Of a stretch of 7,299 nt of DNA, positions 1 to 4,999 are shown piece after piece. The position numbers and the translations under genes were made by a program. The DNA is from Bacillota bacterium (GTDB lineage Bacteria; Bacillota_A; Clostridia; Clostridiales; Clostridiaceae): positions 1 through 7,299 of the forward strand of contig JAJXYA010000208.1 in the NCBI GenBank assembly GCA_021780795.1, written 5' to 3'. The notes below the pieces were generated by a model. The model was not told where the DNA came from and searched no databases. It saw only the letters and a program-made list of their open reading frames with translations. Positions within the stretch are counted from its first letter, which is position 1. Each line of letters opens with the position of its first letter.

Positions 1-335
1 GATCTGTTAAAAATATTCTCAATCTCTGTTAAGAAGTTTTGTCTTCCTTCATATAACCCCTTAGTACCATTTTCCGTTCTTACCTGGTAATCTAAAAAGC
101 TATCTCTAATTCTTACTATAGAGGAAATCTGTACACCTGTACCTAATTGGCCTGGTCCCATTTCATTATTCATAGTAGGCATACCAAAGGGTTTTGTAGT
201 CTCCATGGTAGCCCTTTGCCTTGAATATCCTTCTGTATTAGCATTAGATATATTATGAGTGGTTACATCAATAGCCTTTTGTTGAGCGCTCATCCCTCTC
301 ATAGCTACATTAAAAGTTGAAAATAATCCTGACAT
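1..335 (-). CDS. flgK: Flagellar hook-filament junction protein FlgK, N-terminal part (cut by window edge)
   Basis: FlgK (HAP1) is exported through the flagellar type III apparatus and assembles at the hook tip, where with FlgL it joins the hook to the filament. Only the first 111 codons are present, starting at an ATG at 335 and running off the left edge without a stop. The N-terminus has the rod/hook-family signature: a hydrophobic and amphipathic start (MSGLFSTFNVAMRGMSAQQ) followed at residues 27-41 by HNISNANTEGYSRQR. The YSRQR ending favours FlgK over other axial proteins such as FlgE or FlgG. Residues 67-86 (GVQISSIVRIRDSFLDYQVR) also match the FlgK N-terminal domain. A GAGGTGA ribosome binding site sits just upstream. 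The gene begins 15 nt after the flgN stop, which fits the role of FlgN as its export chaperone. The full protein is probably several hundred residues long, but the rest is outside the window. Confidence 0.95.
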   Translation of the reverse strand, partial: MSGLFSTFNVAMRGMSAQQKAIDVTTHNISNANTEGYSRQRATMETTKPFGMPTMNNEMGPGQLGTGVQISSIVRIRDSFLDYQVRTENGTKGLYEGRQNFLTEIENIFNR

Positions 336-350
336 TTCTTTCACCTCATA

Positions 351-761
351 CTATTTTTTTACTTTACCATATGCATTATAAGTTGCTACTTCTCTTACTG
401 GATTTAATACATTTAGTATTCTGTTTGTAAAACTTAGCCCTTGTTTTATAAGTAACTCATTTGTATCCTTTTGCAGAACAACCTCTTGCAATAACTGCTT
501 AATTTTATAATAATTATTTTCAAGTTCTGCATCTCTAAATTCTTCTACTATTTCAGTCATAGCTCTACTTTCAGTAATCTTTCTTCGTTCAACTTCCATA
601 TACGCTATGTTTTTATTAGCTTGTTTAATTTTGTCCACACAAGCTTCCATTCCAAAAATGTCATTAACAACTATACATCTGTGTTGTTCTTCAAGTTCTA
701 GTAAAAGATTCCTTACAGCTTCTATTTCCTGTACCATAACATTATTTAGTTTTTCTTTCAT
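351..761 (-). CDS. flgN: Flagellar export chaperone FlgN family protein
   Basis: This is a 136-residue, mostly helical, charged protein of the FlgN family, cytoplasmic chaperones that hold FlgK (and usually FlgL) in an export-competent state. Heptad-like hydrophobic spacing runs through most of residues 5-100, as expected for a coiled-coil helical bundle. The C-terminus carries the usual family pattern: NELLIKQGLSFTNRILNVL at about residues 101-119, then TYNAYG at 127-132. FlgN proteins are weakly conserved, so the assignment rests on size, helical character, the C-terminal pattern and position between flgM and flgK, the classic order. The start ATG lies 2 nt after the flgM stop. Its ribosome binding site (AGGGGAG, 774-780) is inside the last codons of flgM, which suggests translational coupling. 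Confidence 0.88.
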   Translation of the reverse strand: MKEKLNNVMVQEIEAVRNLLLELEEQHRCIVVNDIFGMEACVDKIKQANKNIAYMEVERRKITESRAMTEIVEEFRDAELENNYYKIKQLLQEVVLQKDTNELLIKQGLSFTNRILNVLNPVREVATYNAYGKVKK

Positions 762-763
762 AG

Positions 764-1036
764 CTAAATATCTCTCCCCTTCATAATGTCAATAATTTTT
801 TTAGCTGTTAATGTTGAATCCATTTTATAGGTACCTTGCATTACTGCATTTCTTATAGCTTCCACCTTTTCCTGGGAATTACCTAATTTACCATCTAACG
901 ATAATGAACTTAGGCTTTTTCCTACTGAAGATAACTCTATAGTATCTTTTTTTGAAACAGTTGTCTTTGATTCTATTTTAGATGTATTGCTTTTATAGAA
1001 ACTAATCACATTATTTTTTATTCCATCTATTTTCAT
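764..1036 (-). CDS. flgM: Anti-sigma-28 factor FlgM
   Basis: FlgM binds and inhibits the flagellar sigma factor (sigma-28, SigD/FliA) until the hook-basal body is finished. At 90 residues it has the usual family size. The N-terminal half is polar, Ser/Lys-rich and probably disordered. DTIELSS at residues 31-37 is a typical family motif. The C-terminal sigma-binding half (about residues 55-85) contains KVEAIRNAVMQGTY, then KMDSTLTAKKIIDIM, matching the family pattern of V..IR.A...G.Y..D....A..I. A strong AGGGGTGG site (1043-1050) is 6 nt upstream of the ATG. It is the first gene after a sigma-28 promoter candidate at 1101-1127, which implies negative feedback, and it is followed with a 2-nt gap by flgN and then flgK. 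Confidence 0.93.
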   Translation of the reverse strand: MKIDGIKNNVISFYKSNTSKIESKTTVSKKDTIELSSVGKSLSSLSLDGKLGNSQEKVEAIRNAVMQGTYKMDSTLTAKKIIDIMKGRDI

Positions 1037-1042
1037 TCTTAT

Positions 1043-1050
1043 CCACCCCT
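1043..1050 (-). promoter_or_regulatory. Ribosome binding site of flgM
   Basis: AGGGGTGG on the minus strand lies 6 nt upstream of the flgM ATG. It supports the chosen start; no in-frame alternative upstream has a comparable site. Confidence 0.75.
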
Positions 1051-1100
1051 AGCTTTTTATATGTTTAAGCCTAATTTCTATTCTATTCTATCTATTCCTA

Positions 1101-1127
1101 TTATCGTACATAATCTTTTAAAGTTTA
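1101..1127 (-). promoter_or_regulatory. Sigma-28 (SigD/FliA-type) promoter for flgM-flgN-flgK
   Basis: On the minus strand TAAA (1127-1124) is followed by a 15-nt spacer and then TACGATAA (1108-1101). The established consensus is TAAA-N15-GCCGATAA, so the -35 core is perfect, the spacer is exact and 6 of 8 -10 positions match, including the whole CGATAA core. The start of transcription is expected around 1094, leaving a leader of roughly 58 nt before the flgM ATG. Location directly upstream of the anti-sigma-28 gene fits known flagellar regulation. The transcription start itself is inferred. Confidence 0.85.
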
Positions 1128-1214
1128 TACAGTATTTAATTATTAGTCAAATTTTAATAGCTTATTTACAATTTATTTTTATTTTTACCTAAAACAGTAT
1201 ACAATTTACAACAC

Positions 1215-1256
1215 AAAAAAATAAAAAGAAATAAATTTTCTTTATTCCTTTTTATT
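1215..1256 (-). terminator. Intrinsic terminator candidate downstream of fliY
   Basis: Reading the minus strand, AATAAAAAGGAATAAA (1256-1241) pairs with TTTATTTCTTTTTATT (1235-1220) as a continuous 16-bp stem containing one G·U wobble and one G-C pair, with a 5-nt GAAAA loop. A run of seven T (1221-1215) overlaps the stem end and continues past it. Stem plus U-tract in this orientation indicates termination of transcription coming from the che-fli operon. The stem has very few G-C pairs, so its strength is uncertain. On the plus strand the hairpin is not followed by a T-run. Confidence 0.7.
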
Positions 1257-1303
1257 GACATATGTAATTATAAAACTTAGAATTCCAAAACCATAACACT
1301 CTT

Positions 1304-1367
1304 AAAAGTATACATTACATAAACCCAAGTTATTTTTTAAAGATGCCTTATAGTAATATATACTTTT
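1304..1367 (-). repeat. Long inverted repeat (stem-loop) 4 nt after the fliY stop
   Basis: On the minus strand AAAAGTATATATTAC (1367-1353) pairs with GTAATGTATACTTTT (1318-1304) over 15 positions, with one G·U wobble. After a one-base bulge (1352) another four A-U pairs and a G·U pair can extend it inward (1351-1347 with 1319-1323). The loop is then about 23 nt. It starts 4 nt after the fliY stop codon and ends in TTTT followed by AAGAG, so the U-run is short. It may be a weak terminator, a 3' end protecting the operon mRNA from exonucleases, or a protein-binding site. Which of these applies cannot be decided from sequence. Confidence 0.6.
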
Positions 1368-1371
1368 TCAT

Positions 1372-2535
1372 TTATTCTACTAAAGCTTTAACTCTTTCTT
1401 CTCCACTAATTATGCTAGTGATTCTAACTCCAAAGTTCTCATCTACTACTACAACTTCTCCGTAGGCTACTTTTTTACCATTTACTAATATATCTACTGG
1501 TTCTTCTGCTAACTTATCAAGTTCAATTAAAGATCCAGTACCCAAATTCAAAATATCTCTAATATTCTTTTTAGTTTTTCCAAGCACTACGGAAATTTCC
1601 AAAGGAACATCTAATATTAAGTCAATGTTTCTAGGAGAATTATAAACTGGCGCCTTTGTTAGTGGCGTAAAAGATGCTTGCCTAACCTCTACTTGCGGCT
1701 GCGGCCTCTCAATTGGTTTTGCATAATACTCTGGCTCTGAAGGCACATTCGTATAAGCTGGTGCATGTTGTGGCGCTGCATTTACACGAACTGTTTCAGG
1801 TGTTTTTGCACTTTGTACACTGGCTACTTTAGGAGCTTCTTCAGTTTCTTCTGTGCCCATCATAATAGAGACTATTTTCTTAGCAGTCTCTATAGGAAGA
1901 ACTTGCATTATAACACTATCAATTAAATCACCAATAGTCATTCTAAAAGCTACTTGAACAACTTCCTGATCTTCATCTATAGTATCACTTAAAGGTGAAG
2001 TAGTCTCATCCCATATCTTAGATTGTGGCGGTGAAATATTTACTTCTCTAGCAAACATTGTTGCCATAGATGTTGCAGCAGAGCCAATCATCTGATTCAT
2101 AGCTTCTGAAACAGCACTTATTTCAATTTCTGAAAGCTCTGGTGTACCTTGTATTTTGCCATCTCCACCCATCATTAAACTTGCTATAACTCCCGCATCA
2201 GTAGTCTTTATTACTAAAAGGTTTCCCCCTGAAATACCACTTGTAAACTTTACGTCTAAGGCAATATTAGGAACCTCAAAGTTAGCTCTTAAGTTTCTAA
2301 GTGTATTTACTGAAACTACTGGCGTTGCAATATTAACTGGTTGACCTACTATAGTGGAAAGAGCTGTTGATGCTGAGCCCATAGATATATTTCCAACTTC
2401 ACCTAGTAAATCTCTCTCAATATCAGAAAGCTCAAATGTCTGTATAGGTTCAGAGCTTACGTCATGGTCAGAGCTTGCGCCACCTCCATTTAAGAGAGCG
2501 TCGATTTCTTCTTGCGAAAGAAAGCCGTTACTCAT
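1372..2535 (-). CDS. fliY: Flagellar motor switch phosphatase FliY (FliN-type, with CheC-like core)
   Basis: FliY is a switch-complex component of Gram-positive flagella that also dephosphorylates CheY-P. With the start at 2535 it has 387 residues. Residues 6-15 (LSQEEIDALL) form the CheY-P-binding peptide also found in FliM. A CheC-like core follows with two intact active-site motifs of the (D/S)xxxExxN type: D42/E46/N49 in DLLGEVGN and S140/E144/N147 in SAVSEAMN. A Pro/Ala/Gln/Glu-rich linker (about 231-297) leads to a C-terminal SPOA (FliN) domain at about 300-383, including DVPLEISVVLGKTKKNIRDI. The length and architecture match Bacillus FliY rather than the short FliN of E. coli. An in-frame ATG 12 nt upstream (2547) has its AAGG directly abutting and adds MWKI, so the 2535 start was chosen. 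The gene overlaps fliM by 8 nt and is followed by two hairpins. Confidence 0.94.
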   Translation of the reverse strand: MSNGFLSQEEIDALLNGGGASSDHDVSSEPIQTFELSDIERDLLGEVGNISMGSASTALSTIVGQPVNIATPVVSVNTLRNLRANFEVPNIALDVKFTSGISGGNLLVIKTTDAGVIASLMMGGDGKIQGTPELSEIEISAVSEAMNQMIGSAATSMATMFAREVNISPPQSKIWDETTSPLSDTIDEDQEVVQVAFRMTIGDLIDSVIMQVLPIETAKKIVSIMMGTEETEEAPKVASVQSAKTPETVRVNAAPQHAPAYTNVPSEPEYYAKPIERPQPQVEVRQASFTPLTKAPVYNSPRNIDLILDVPLEISVVLGKTKKNIRDILNLGTGSLIELDKLAEEPVDILVNGKKVAYGEVVVVDENFGVRITSIISGEERVKALVE

Positions 2536-3523
2536 AATTTTCCACATCCTTATCTATTATATCTAATATCTGAATTCCTCTGTTTTTACCTATAGTACCT
2601 GGTTTACCACTATAACACAAATGTTCTTCAACAAATACTTTAATCGGGCTATCACTTGAATTATCTAATGTAATTACATCACCTTCAGTTAATTGTAGAA
2701 ATTCATTTACAGTAATATTTGTACCACCTAGCACCCCTGTTATTGGGACACTTACTATATTTAATCGCTCTTTTAATTTGTTTCTAGATTCATTGACAAT
2801 TTCTTCATCATTTTCTCTAAACCAATATTGAACAACTAGTTTATCAAGTACTTTCTCAATACTTAAATAGGGTATACAAATATTTATAAAGGTACTATTA
2901 TTACTCATTTCTACCGAAAAAGTAATTAGGGCAACAGGTTCATTTGGCGCTAAAGTTTGATTAAGTGCAGGATTAGTTTCTAATGCCTCAATCTCTGGTT
3001 CTACTTCCAAAACATCTTCCCAAGCAAGTTTCAAGTTAGATATAAGTCCCGCATTAACATTTTTTAATATATTTTTATCTATATCAGAAAATTCTTTGAA
3101 TTTAAACTTTCTGGTACCCATCCCACCGAGAAGTATATCAATTATTTGAAAAGAAAACTGAGGATTAGTCTCAAATAATATAGAACCACTTAAAGGCGGC
3201 ATTTTAAATACAGTTAAAATGGTAGGGTTAGGAATTGAATGAATAAATTCCTCATAGGTTATTTGCTGGATACTTTCAATCTTAACCTTCACATTATTTC
3301 TTAGCTGTGCAGATAAATAACTTGATATTATTCTTCCATAATTATCGTGAATGAGCTCAAGCGTTCTCAGATGATCTTTTGAGAATTTTTGAGGACTTCT
3401 AAAATCATATAATTTAATTTTATGTTTTTCCTCTTCACCCGGGAGCTGATCTGGTTCTATTTCCCCAGAAGATAGGGCAGATAGAAGTGAATCTATTTCA
3501 CTTTGCGATAATACTTCTGCCAT
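2528..3523 (-). CDS. fliM: Flagellar motor switch protein FliM
   Basis: FliM forms the middle ring of the cytoplasmic C-ring and receives phospho-CheY, changing motor rotation. The protein has 331 residues, the normal family length. Residues 5-14 (LSQSEIDSLL) are the N-terminal CheY-P-binding peptide. The CheC-like middle domain (about 35-230) includes LELIHDNYGRIISSYLSAQLR at the front and the FliG-contact loop GGMG at 133-136. Unlike FliY, I see no (D/S)xxxExxN phosphatase motif in it, as expected for FliM. The C-terminal SPOA domain lies at about 250-322 and binds FliN/FliY. A TGAGGT site (3530-3535) is 6 nt upstream of the ATG. The preceding gap of 74 nt to cheW is the largest inside the operon and contains a small palindrome. 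Confidence 0.96.
   Translation of the reverse strand: MAEVLSQSEIDSLLSALSSGEIEPDQLPGEEEKHKIKLYDFRSPQKFSKDHLRTLELIHDNYGRIISSYLSAQLRNNVKVKIESIQQITYEEFIHSIPNPTILTVFKMPPLSGSILFETNPQFSFQIIDILLGGMGTRKFKFKEFSDIDKNILKNVNAGLISNLKLAWEDVLEVEPEIEALETNPALNQTLAPNEPVALITFSVEMSNNSTFINICIPYLSIEKVLDKLVVQYWFRENDEEIVNESRNKLKERLNIVSVPITGVLGGTNITVNEFLQLTEGDVITLDNSSDSPIKVFVEEHLCYSGKPGTIGKNRGIQILDIIDKDVENYE
2541..2551 (-). promoter_or_regulatory. Ribosome binding region that decides the fliY start
   Basis: On the minus strand this reads AAGGATGTGGA inside the end of fliM. GTGGA is 5 nt, and AAGGA 11 nt, from the ATG at 2535. For the alternative ATG at 2547 the AAGG directly abuts the start codon, too close to function. 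The 2535 ATG overlaps the fliM stop (ATGAGTAA), a typical translational-coupling arrangement, and gives a protein that begins a few residues before the conserved LSQEEIDALL, as in other FliY proteins. Confidence 0.65.
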
Positions 3524-3540
3524 ATTTCTACCTCATTTCT

Positions 3541-3550
3541 CTGTATACAG
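3541..3550. repeat. 10-bp perfect palindrome CTGTATACAG between cheW and fliM
   Basis: CTGTATACAG equals its own reverse complement and lies 5 nt upstream of the fliM ribosome binding site. Its flank makes one of the ATACTGT copies (3553-3547 on the minus strand). A dyad of this size could be a half-operator or chance in AT-rich DNA; no known regulator site was recognised. Confidence 0.4.
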
Positions 3551-3597
3551 TATGATTACTATGTTGAATGAAGTTGCTATTTCGTACAGTATCCATT

Positions 3598-3999
3598 TTA
3601 ATTTTCAATAAGTTTACCAATATCAATTAATGTAACTATCCTATCTTTAAAGTTTATGACCCCTTTAATGTAGGTTTTTTTTCTGTCGGTTTCAACTTTT
3701 TCAACTAAATCCTCTTCTATTTCTAATACTTCATCAACTTGGTCTACAGTTACTCCAACAGATTCTTCTTGTAAATTTAATATAATAATGTTTTCTTGAC
3801 TACCATCGCCTTTTTCAATATCTAAAAGGAGGTTTATATCTAAGAGAGAAATTATATTCCCTCTTAAATTAATTAAACCTTTTATGTATTCTGCAGACTT
3901 AGGTACTTTTGTTATTTCCATCATATCATTAATGCTTTGAACTTTAGCAGCTTCTACTGCAAACTGTTCGTCATTAAGTTTAAATACAACAACTTGCAT
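3598..3999 (-). CDS. cheW: Chemotaxis coupling protein CheW
   Basis: CheW links chemoreceptors to CheA in membrane-associated arrays. This 133-residue protein is a single CheW domain, a little shorter than the E. coli protein (167 residues) but complete. The N-terminus MQVVVFKLNDEQFAVEAAKV is the first beta strand pair and typical family start. YIKGLINLRGNIISLLDI at 38-55 is the hallmark motif, including the conserved NLRG. GVTVDQVDEVLEI (82-94) and the internal echo YIKGVINFKDRIVTLIDIGK (110-129) complete the two five-stranded subdomains. A strong AGGAGGG (4007-4013) overlaps the cheY stop, and the gap to cheY is 12 nt. A family member with more domains (CheV) is excluded because no receiver domain follows. 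Confidence 0.95.
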   Translation of the reverse strand: MQVVVFKLNDEQFAVEAAKVQSINDMMEITKVPKSAEYIKGLINLRGNIISLLDINLLLDIEKGDGSQENIIILNLQEESVGVTVDQVDEVLEIEEDLVEKVETDRKKTYIKGVINFKDRIVTLIDIGKLIEN

Positions 4000-4011
4000 A
4001 ACGTTTCCCTC

Positions 4012-4371
4012 CTAGCCTACAACTTTTTTTATAGCTTCAAGTACTCTATCTGCTTGGAATGGTTTAACAATAAAATCTCTTGCTCCAGCTCTTATTGCGT
4101 CCATAACCATAGTCTGTTGCCCCATAGCGCTACACATAATTATTTTTGCAGCAGGGTCAAAAGCTTTAATTGCTTTAACCGCTTCAATTCCATCCATATC
4201 AGGCATGGTAATATCCATAGTAACAACATCTGGTTTTTCTGCTTTGTATAGCTCCACAGCTTTTATTCCATTGCTTGCTTCACCCACAACTTCAAACCCG
4301 TTTTTCTCCAATATATCTTTTATCATCATTCTCATAAATGCTGCGTCATCAACGATTAATACTTTAGCCAT
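4012..4371 (-). CDS. cheY: Chemotaxis response regulator CheY
   Basis: CheY is phosphorylated by CheA and then binds the N-terminal peptides of FliM and FliY to control motor rotation. The protein is a stand-alone receiver domain of 119 residues with no output domain. All catalytic positions are visible: the acidic pair D8-D9 in VDDA, the phospho-acceptor D53 in VTMDITMPDMDG, S81 in MCSAMG as the conserved Thr/Ser, and K103 in IVKPF. The aromatic switch position usually occupied by Tyr is F100. Lack of any DNA-binding domain together with the chemotaxis neighbours makes CheY much more likely than a sporulation receiver such as Spo0F. A GGAGG site (4381-4385) precedes the ATG, and the gap from cheC is 16 nt. 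Confidence 0.96.
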   Translation of the reverse strand: MAKVLIVDDAAFMRMMIKDILEKNGFEVVGEASNGIKAVELYKAEKPDVVTMDITMPDMDGIEAVKAIKAFDPAAKIIMCSAMGQQTMVMDAIRAGARDFIVKPFQADRVLEAIKKVVG

Positions 4372-4387
4372 TTTATATTACCTCCAA

Positions 4388-4987
4388 TTAATTTATACCT
4401 AATGAATTTAATATTTTCTCTAGTGATCCGGGCATTGGTATATAGTAGAAATGCCCGCTTATTTTTTGATTTTCTTGTAAAAACTGTGTTTCTAAATCAA
4501 GTACGTACTCATCAAATTGACCTGATTCAATAAATGTAGTTGATAGTATTGCCCCCATCATATCTAAAGTAACAGCTGGTACAGAAGGCATAAGAACAAG
4601 ATTCGTAAGTTTTGCTATTGCATTCATGTAAGAACTTGAAATAATATTACCTATTTCACATAATGCTGAGCTTCCAATCTCTGTTATCTGTTCTTGCTCT
4701 TCACCTATCAAACTTGAAATAATTTTTAAAGCAACTTCTTTTTCTAAAGTAAACAGTATATTCCCTGGTGTATCTCCAAGTACTCGTACAATTACACCAA
4801 TTACTACTTCTTCAACTCCTATTTTAGAAAAAATATCATCAAAGGGAACAATATTTACTGATGGCACGGTCATATCCACTTTTTCATTCAATAATTGAGA
4901 TAAGGAAGTTGCAGCATTTCCTGCACCAATATTACCTACTTCTTGCAGAACATCTAATTGAATAGGACTAAGCTCGGAATAATCCAT
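4388..4987 (-). CDS. cheC: CheY-P phosphatase CheC
   Basis: CheC hydrolyses phospho-CheY and, in Bacillus and Thermotoga, partners with the receptor deamidase CheD in adaptation. The protein has 199 residues, near the usual family size of about 205. Both active sites are intact: D12/E16/N19 in DVLQEVGNIGAGNA and S107/E111/N114 in SALCEIGN. The spacing matches the (D/S)xxxExxN rule of the CYX family. The two halves show the pseudo-twofold duplication typical of CheC, unlike CheX, which keeps one motif. No SPOA domain follows, which separates it from FliY. It sits between cheA (12-nt gap; the ribosome binding site AAGGAGGG overlaps the cheA stop) and cheY (16-nt gap), so its substrate is encoded next door. 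No cheD is visible in this window. Confidence 0.94.
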   Translation of the reverse strand: MDYSELSPIQLDVLQEVGNIGAGNAATSLSQLLNEKVDMTVPSVNIVPFDDIFSKIGVEEVVIGVIVRVLGDTPGNILFTLEKEVALKIISSLIGEEQEQITEIGSSALCEIGNIISSSYMNAIAKLTNLVLMPSVPAVTLDMMGAILSTTFIESGQFDEYVLDLETQFLQENQKISGHFYYIPMPGSLEKILNSLGIN

Positions 4988-4999
4988 ATTATACCCTCC

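Larger units (their letters stand above)
1037..1371. other. Gene-free region between fliY and flgM with hairpins and promoter
   Basis: These 335 bases separate the chemotaxis-switch operon from the flgM group. No frame has a plausible gene: the start codons on the minus strand open frames of only a few codons. Reading along the minus strand, it holds a stem-loop (1367-1304), a terminator-like hairpin with U-tract (1256-1215), two copies of ATACTGT (1200-1194 and 1135-1129), a sigma-28 promoter (1127-1101) and the flgM ribosome binding site (1050-1043). The region is even more AT-rich than the genes around it. Confidence 0.85.

Noticed and set aside
1081..1100. Short repeats of ATAGA/GAATA in the flgM leader
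   Set aside because: The units are imperfect and only about four copies long; this is ordinary for AT-rich leader sequence and has no clear function.
1124..1150. Sigma-A-like promoter TTGACT (1150-1145) with TATAAA (1129-1124) upstream of flgM
   Set aside because: The spacer is only 15 nt, or 17 nt to a poor TAAACT box. TATAAA-like strings are common in such AT-rich DNA, and the sigma-28 match at the same place is far better. A weak vegetative promoter cannot be excluded.
1341..1371. Tiny frame beginning ATGAAAAAG just after fliY
   Set aside because: It encodes only seven residues before a stop and overlaps the stem-loop; there is no ribosome binding site of its own.
3580..3587. Possible second sigma-28 -10 box (TACGAAAT) before fliM
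   Set aside because: The core reads CGAAAT instead of CGATAA, and there is no TAAA 15 nt upstream.
3937..4251. Plus-strand open frame of 104 codons across cheW and cheY
   Set aside because: It is antisense to two clearly conserved genes, spans their junction, encodes a Phe/Ser/Asn-rich sequence like no family I know, and no ribosome binding site was noted. The same reasoning covers the other plus-strand frames at 2156-2566, 4205-4402, 5427-5693, 6119-6371 and 6570-6869.
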